Positions 57,966 through 64,000 of a stretch of DNA of 64,000 nt are shown here, one piece after another. Made by a program: the position numbers and the translations under genes. Source of the stretch: Cryptomeria japonica (taxonomy: Eukaryota > Streptophyta > Pinopsida > Cupressales > Cupressaceae). The DNA is taken from the NCBI RefSeq assembly GCF_030272615.1, contig NC_081414.1, positions 238,177,233 through 238,241,232 of the forward strand, read 5' to 3'. Position 1 is the stretch's first letter, and every line of letters begins with the position of its first letter. Below the pieces are notes generated by a model, which did not search any database, was not told the DNA's origin, and was given only the letters and a program-made list of their open reading frames with translations.

Positions 57966-59450
57966 TAATTACGTACAAAAACTTCTTTTTTTATGTAACA
58001 TTTACGTCCAAAAACTTTGAAGTAGTTGACAATTAGAGGTCTTCCACGCCATAGCTCATAAGGAGTATTGCAATATTTCACTCTTAGTTGTCCTCTATTA
58101 AGAATATGGACTTTAGTATGGAATGCTTGTTTCTAATAAATATGAGGTAGATTTTCCTCTTTTAACATTTTTCTTTCCCCGTGTCAAATAGTTCTATTTT
58201 TTTTTCTACTACTCCATTTTGCTAAGGAGTTCTAGAAGGAAATAGATGTCTCTTTATTTGATGTTCTTAATAAAAAATTCAAATTCATTTGAGGTAAAAC
58301 TGCCTCCTCTATCTAATGTTAGATAATTGATTCTACTATTCATTTTGTTTTCAACCATTGACACAAAAATCTTAAGCATACTAAATGCCTCTTAGTTTTT
58401 TCTCAAGAATGTAATCCAACTCATGCTAGAGAAATCATCAATAAGTAACATGAAGCATCTTTCAACTTGAAGACTCTTTGTTTTTGTTAGTCTACACAAG
58501 TTAGTATTGATGAGCTCCAAAGATTTTGTAGAAGATAACTCCTCAGTCTCAAACCTTGTCCTAGTTTACTTCCCAATCTAATTTTTTTTCCATTAGGTGT
58601 TTGTAGGATTGTCAGTCTTTGGCATTTCTCTAATTGCATGCGTAGAGCTAATCTTCACAAGATTCTCAAAGTTGATGTATCTCATTCTTTTGTTCCATAT
58701 CAAAGATTTAATTGTTTGTCCTAGAAGATAGTTTATTTTATTATTTTCCCTTAGGTTATATACATTTTCTTAAATTTGGGTTCCTTCTGCCACTAATATT
58801 CTAGATCTTGTCGTACAACTTGAGTTGGCCTAGTGGTGGAGAACTTGTGCTCTTAAAATATAAGTCATAAGTTCAAATCCCACAAAAAGGGGTTAGGGTA
58901 TGTACATCTTATCGGCTTCAGCCCATTACCTATCAAAAAAAAAAAAAAAAATTCTAGATCTTGCCTTCCTAATTTCATAGCCCTTATAGTGAAAAGCGAG
59001 ATTGTTATCTTTTCTAAAAATTTGTATTGCATGGAGAAGATTGTTATTGAGACCCTTAGCATAGAGAATATCTTCTATATTGTTCTTCTCATCAATAGTT
59101 ATTACTCCCTATCCAAAAATCATTGTAGAGGAGTCACCTTAAATATAATTGCGCCTCCAATCCATTTCTCAAGATTGGTGAAATTACTTTTTTCACATGT
59201 CATGTGGTCAAAATAGACACTTTCAATCACCAAAGGGCTTTTATCTTCTTTTGTATGGAAGACAATCCACAAAGGTATAGAGTTTTCAATATTATTGTTA
59301 GTTTCTTGGGTGCAAGACACCTTAGTAAGATTTATAATATAAATAAAATTATAACTTTTCTTTAGGGCTTCAACCCAAGGAAGAAAATAGACCTAAATAA
59401 TTTTTTTGGGGCTTCAACCAAAGTTCATTACTCTTTCATAATTACAACAC
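57966..59450 (-). pseudogene. Ty1/Copia pol remnant (knuckle to integrase), copy 2
   Basis: On the minus strand the order is: decayed knuckle (about 59440), protease-like stretch (59226-59130), GAG-pre-integrase (to 58560, interrupted by a SINE), and integrase. Integrase blocks are KSLQVERCFMLLIDDFSSMS (first Asp), TLDRGGSFTSNEFEFF (second Asp), a decayed QQNG-VVE site near 58210, and TPYELWRGRPLIVNYFKVFG near 58060-58010. These are the usual Copia signatures (RYFMLLIDDFSRMTW, LRSDRGGEF, TPYELWKG). The reverse transcriptase is absent. Stops and frameshifts throughout. Confidence 0.85.
58811..58950 (+). mobile_element. tRNA-derived SINE with 13-bp TSD
   Basis: The 140-bp insertion is flanked by ATTCTAGATCTTG at 58798-58810 and 58951-58963. 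It carries an RNA polymerase III A box, TGGCCTAGTGG (58827-58837), which fits TRGYNNARNNG fully. The B box AGTTCAAATCC, about 35 nt further on, fits GGTTCRANNCC in 10 of 11 positions. It ends in a run of 16 A after TATC. The collinear place in copy 1 (249-261) has a single target copy and no insertion, so it inserted after the segmental duplication. The pure A tail supports a young age. Confidence 0.96.
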
Positions 59451-60449
59451 TTATGGAAGGATGATTTAGCCTCAAATTAGCATGAATAATTAATTAATTT
59501 CTATAATAATAACTCAACATGACTACATCAACTACTTTGACACATTGCATCTAGCACACTTCTGGGTGTACTCAAATGTAGCTACTTTTAGATCACTACC
59601 TCCAATAAGCATTATAAATTTATTTACACACTTCCACACAACACACCAACATCACATAAAACTAATATTTGCATTTTCCCCCATTTCCAGACATGCATAA
59701 CAGATTGAAATACATTAAGGAAAATAATTTCCACAACCAAATAAATTCCCAAGAGCAATCAAAATTCAAATTTGCAGATACGGAGAAGACAATCTTTTTC
59801 AAAAATAAAATGCAAAAGTAAGAGCCATCAACCTGCAATTCACAAAACCAAAAATTGAAGTTGAAACCTTAAATTGTCAAGCCTTCTCAAATCCAAATCG
59901 CAATCTAATCTTCCAAACCAAATTCGAAAGCCTCTCGCAACGATTTTCCAGATGATTAACCTGTGCAAGACCAACAAGCCAAAATAAATTGAAAAATTAA
60001 ATTTTAGACTATTGTTTTTCCCACTAATAGAAAAATTCCAAAAACCATATATCTTACTTAGCTTTGCAAAGTTCAAAAAATACATAATTTGAATATATAT
60101 TTCTTACCTAGGCAATCAAGCCAACCAATTGAAAATAAGGGTAGGTAAAATAAATCAAACTCAACTACTTTAATATAGAAATGACAATCAATTAGGAAAT
60201 ACAAATATTTCCTTAAAATTAGATGGTAGGTTAAAATAATATTATTTACAAATAATATTCCATATTTTAATTAAATAATTCCCACACAATAATTTATAAC
60301 TAATTATCATTATTCATAATAACACCAATAAATAAATAAAAAAAAATAAAAAAAATCAAACTCAAATAAATAATTAAATCAATAAATAAAAGTCATCTCA
60401 ACAATAAATCAAACAAATTAAATAATTAGTTGGGATATTTTGAGACATG

Positions 60450-61220
60450 GAGGTTATACTAGTCCATAGCCATATCAGACCCCTCTTCCTCCATCTCCAT
60501 GTCAGACACAATTTGTACACCAGACTTGGTCGAAGAATTGGGGGTTTTGACAATCGGAGAGGGTTTAACCTCGTGATCTTTGGCAAGACCCGTCATGCCA
60601 GACAGGGTTGTCACAATTGTTGGCATGATTCACTAGGCTATTTTCAAGAAAAGATAACAAGTAGAAATGCAAAAAAAATCTTTTGTTATGCCTAAAATGA
60701 TTCAATATCATAAAGTGGTAAGAGAAGATACTAGCATAGTTATCGTCAAGTGTAATGTACCTCATTATCACTTTAGCCATATTTGTTGAAAGTGATTGCA
60801 AGTCCTTCTTGTTATAACCATTGTCCACCATCTTTCACACACTATTTCTCTCACTTTTTTTTGTCGAAGTAGGTAGAATGGCTTCTTTCATTGCCTTCTT
60901 ATTTCTGTAAAACTTCTTGCCATCCATCTACAAGCTAGTTATCTCTGCAATGAAGGCTTTGTATATTCTAAACTCTGGTCCAAAAACTGTGATGATACAT
61001 TTCTTCCAATTATTCACAAAATCCTCTATCATTTTTGGGTCATTGCCATGAAGCCTCTTGAGATACGACACAAGACAACCATTAGTAATCTCCATCCACA
61101 ACTTCCTATTATTTTCCCATTTCTCATAGGAAGTAGACTCTATTCTAGTTTTGTAACATCCTATAAGTAGTATACCTTTGTAAAATTGGGTGTAAGAATA
61201 AAACCCAAACCAAGGCAATG
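60450..61220 (-). pseudogene. LINE-linked ORF3 remnant, copy 2
   Basis: Counterpart of 1735-2516, with the same blocks: YEKWENNRKLWMEI, LKRLHGNDPKMIEDFVNNWK, VIMRYITLDDNYASIF, LNHFRHNK. In this copy the frame of 60831-60565 stays open further and shows FLLSFLENSLVNH and NPVWHDG, corresponding to the SSLENSLEKH and NLVLHEG blocks of the 28-kb copy. It has fewer lesions than copy 1 here, but stops remain. Confidence 0.6.
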
Positions 61221-61289
61221 AAAACCCAGACAAAAAAGAAATCTCTAGAAAACTTGGTTTTAAAATTCGAATCCAAATCCCATGAAAGG

Positions 61290-61800
61290 TCATTACTCAT
61301 TCGATAATCTGTCATCATTAATGTGATATGAGTGGCCACTACATTCGACATCCTTGCTTTCAAGTCAAGCAATTGTATCAGGAAAGTTTCCCTTGCCGTC
61401 CACCATCGTATGCCCACATAATCTACACCAATGTTCACCAGGTGGTCCGCTAGCATGTTACCTTTCCGATTAACATGGGAAATTTTGAATTTGTCCAATT
61501 TTATAATCATGATGTGGCACTCTTGAATTAACTTCTTGATAGTCTATCTAGGCTCAGTATGTTTACTCACTCATCTAATGATGTTAGGTGAATCACTCTC
61601 AAGCCACACTTTATTGAACCCTTCTTTGATAGTCATGGTTAACCCAATGTAATTATCTTTTTCCTTAATAAAGTAGTTTGTCAGGGTGCCCAGTGGGAGT
61701 GCCACCACTGAAACAAGCCTACCATTGTGGTCACGAGAAACTCTCCCACAACCAGCTAACCTAGGAATACTCTCATCATGACATCATGTTAAAGACTATA
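61290..61800 (-). pseudogene. LINE RNase H domain remnant, copy 2
   Basis: Counterpart of 2600-3060: KVWLESDSPNII and FKISHVNRKGNMLADHLVN are readable on the minus strand. The family motif REGN-x-x-AD has Lys for Glu here. The frame reaches into the region of ORF3 (61510-61145). Confidence 0.7.
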
Positions 61801-62116
61801 AAAAAGGAAAATATAAAGAATCCCTAGGATTATGAGAAAATATTAAGTCTATCATAAAAAAGATGTTGCTGGTTCTTTGAAATTTACTCCTGCAAGTATA
61901 GGAGGTGTGACGATAAAATATTAAATCTACATATTAGCACCCTTAAAAAAAAGCCTCACTATCAATCACACCTTGTTCAAGAACCATGATAGGGAAAGAT
62001 TGAGTGCAAGGAAGAGGCAAATTCTCTTTCCACACAAAGGATGGTTGGTGTAATAGCATTTCAATCCAATGACTTAATTAAGTAATTATAGTGAAAGTAA
62101 CTTTGACATAGAGTAA

Positions 62117-64000
62117 ATATAAGAAATGATGACTAGGATTGGAAGCATCCTTAGGAGTGTGACTAGGGTTTCTATTGGGGAGGCAGATGATCCAAGGGAA
62201 GGTGATGATGATGGTGAGGAGGACATTTACTCCGTTCTTCCCCTTTCTTTTTCTCTGTTCCTATCCTTTTCCCTATGTCATTGCCCTTGGTTCTCTGTCA
62301 TTTGTCTTTCTATTTGTGGGTTATGGTTTGGTGCGGAGACGAAAGAAGGTGGTTGTGGAGGTGAGTGAGGTGTTTTTGGTGGTAGATGATGTTGTTGGGT
62401 GGTGCTTGGGTTTCGATGCAAACACCCGTGTCAACTTGATTTTTTGATGCTGCTGCGGCCACTGTGCTGTGTTAGTAGGTGTTTGTGGATACTGAAGATA
62501 TATCTCTATTTATTGTGGGTGCCCTATTGGTCTTCAATTTTTATTTTATTTATTCTTCTCATAGAGATGGATGTGGTGTGGAGGGTCTTGCTAATGGAAG
62601 GGTGCAGAGGTGGAAATGATGTAGTGGGTTTTGCTGCCAAGAAGTTTTATTGCGGCAAACTTCCATCACGAACAAGGTTTTGTGCTTTGATGACTACTGG
62701 GAGGGTGATCCTCTGATTCTTGGAGGAGGGCTTGTTTGGGAGGTGTTGCGGCCCTATGCCAAGGGTGTTGTTGCTCTAGTTTTATCTTGATGCAGAGGAG
62801 GTGTTTGGGATCTGGCTGGAGCTCCCACAACCTAGCTCATCATTGGCATTTTGGGCTCATTTCTCCTTTCAAGTTATTTTTTTCACTCAAAGTGGTCTTT
62901 GTTATTACAAGGGGCCTCTATGTGTGGGGTCTATTTTTTCTTGTTTTGTAGCCTTTTGGGGTTTCCTCTTTTTTTATCTTTTTCAAGAGAATCTCTAGTT
63001 TTGTTCAGGGTTTGTTTGTTATACCTTTATCAGTCAGTTTTATTGAGGCAGATCATTCTTCTACTAAGGGGAAAATTTATGGGCTGAGTTTAGTGGAACA
63101 TATCCTGTTGGGGGCTTTCAATGCCCTATTTTTCAAGGTCAGATGGTTGATTGTTGATTTCTCTTTGTTGCTAGGCTTTTGTCCTTGTTCTCATATAGAG
63201 GTGGAGATCTTAGTTAAGCTTATATTCTTGGAGTTGGAATGGTGCAAGCCTCTTCTTCAAGTTTTGGTTTTGGGATCCTTCTTAAAGACTAGCTATCTAG
63301 CAAAGCGTTATGGTCCTAGATCTTGGTTGCTACGATTTGGTTCATGGTATGAAGCTTTGTTCTCTCCGCTGATAGATGGTTTCCATCTTTTTAGGTCCTA
63401 TTGAGGTGGTTCCCCATCCCATTGAGGTGGAAAGGTTCTTTTCTATTAGAGGTGCGACTATCAGATGCTTTGAGGCTGTTCGATTCATCTTGGTGGTTTT
63501 GGGAGCCATTACAAAATGCAAATCAAAGGTTAGGGAAGTCTTTAAAAATCCCCATTGATGCTCTACAAAAATGATTGTTAGGATATTGTCAAGACAAATA
63601 CAAACACACAAGCAACAAAACCAAGTGTTAGTGTTAGAAACCACAAATCAAATACTATCCTAAGCAAGCATATCAAGAGAGACACAAAACATAAGATAGA
63701 AAGCTTAATAAATCTAAGAAATGCAATAAGACATCTTCAAATGCACTCCACCATGTTTGTAGCTACTCCTCCCTTGTTCCTCTCCTCTCCAAGTTCCCAA
63801 ATGAGTGTAGCTCTTAGTATCTTTTTTTACTAGTTTGAATTTCTTATGGAGGTTCAAGATTGTAGAATGAAAGGTTATGAGAATGAAAATATGAAAAAGG
63901 TAAAACAAGATATTATCTAATTATCTAAGGTTAATTTTAGCTCAAAAAGACAAATGTAGATGATTATGCCAAATGCTCTCTAAATTTTAGTATAAACTAG
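62117..64000 (+). mobile_element. Retroposon-like insertion, copy 2 (cut by window end)
   Basis: Counterpart of 3400 onward. The 5' TSD copy TTGACATAGAGTAA is at 62103-62116. The 3' end and second TSD are beyond the window. Confidence 0.75.
63556..64000 (-). mobile_element. Solo LTR, copy 2 (partial)
   Basis: Counterpart of 4841 onward, preceded by CCCAT at 63551-63555. Only the 3' end of the minus-oriented LTR is inside the window. Confidence 0.85.

Larger units (their letters stand above)
58544..64000. repeat. Segmental duplication, copy 2
   Basis: Matches 1-5285. It has an added SINE (58811-58963 including one TSD copy) and 23 bp near 60254 that copy 1 has lost between short AAATAAT-type repeats. 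It runs off the right window edge inside the solo LTR. Confidence 0.95.

Overview
The window is AT-rich nuclear DNA of a seed plant, most likely a gymnosperm. It is almost entirely decayed and nested transposable elements, and I found no convincing intact host gene, rRNA, tRNA gene or CRISPR array. The gymnosperm guess is an inference. It rests on the mix of old, uncondensed LINE, Tat-type Ty3/gypsy and Copia remnants, and on a recurrent LINE-linked reading frame ('ORF3' here) that I associate with hypothetical proteins of conifers. All reading frames and boundaries were worked out by eye.

Layout. 1-5285 is repeated at 58544-64000 as one composite block: Copia pol remnant, LINE RNase H plus ORF3, a retroposon with a 14-bp target-site duplication (TSD), and a solo LTR. 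This makes it a segmental duplication with a period of about 58.6 kb. 7.1-8.8 kb is non-coding and ends in telomere-like (CCCTAA-type) degenerate repeats. 8836-14866 is a full-length LINE with a 13-bp TSD, ORF1 and ORF2. 14.9-17.7 kb holds a second telomere-like patch, a Copia-type LTR and short tandem repeats. 17.7-22.1 kb is a tandem duplication whose second unit carries a solo LTR (19596-20375). 22.1-25.8 kb is a repeat block with a 0.5-kb fold-back, a Mei2-like RRM fragment and a small hairpin; a related block lies at 53.7-56.8 kb with a 1.37-kb fold-back.

26.0-30.4 kb is an LTR-like block interrupted by a 5'-truncated minus-strand LINE (27436-30382) carrying ORF3; the matching uninterrupted sequence is near 51.5 kb. 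31.0-34.7 kb is a plus-strand LINE broken by a 992-bp terminal-inverted-repeat element. 35.2-41.6 kb is a Tat-like gypsy element that has lost the reverse transcriptase and the integrase core but keeps protease, a second RNase H, the integrase ends and a 3' LTR. 42.2-47.9 kb is a minus-strand LINE again followed by an ORF3-like frame. 47.9-53.4 kb is non-coding with one more ~0.7-kb duplication and microsatellites.

The main points of interest are: the order LINE RNase H then ORF3, seen in three diverged lineages; the premature stops of the 8.8-kb LINE, nearly all TAG and mostly in CTAG context, as expected from decay of CHG-methylated cytosine; the long fold-backs; and several filled/empty site pairs that give relative ages of the insertions.
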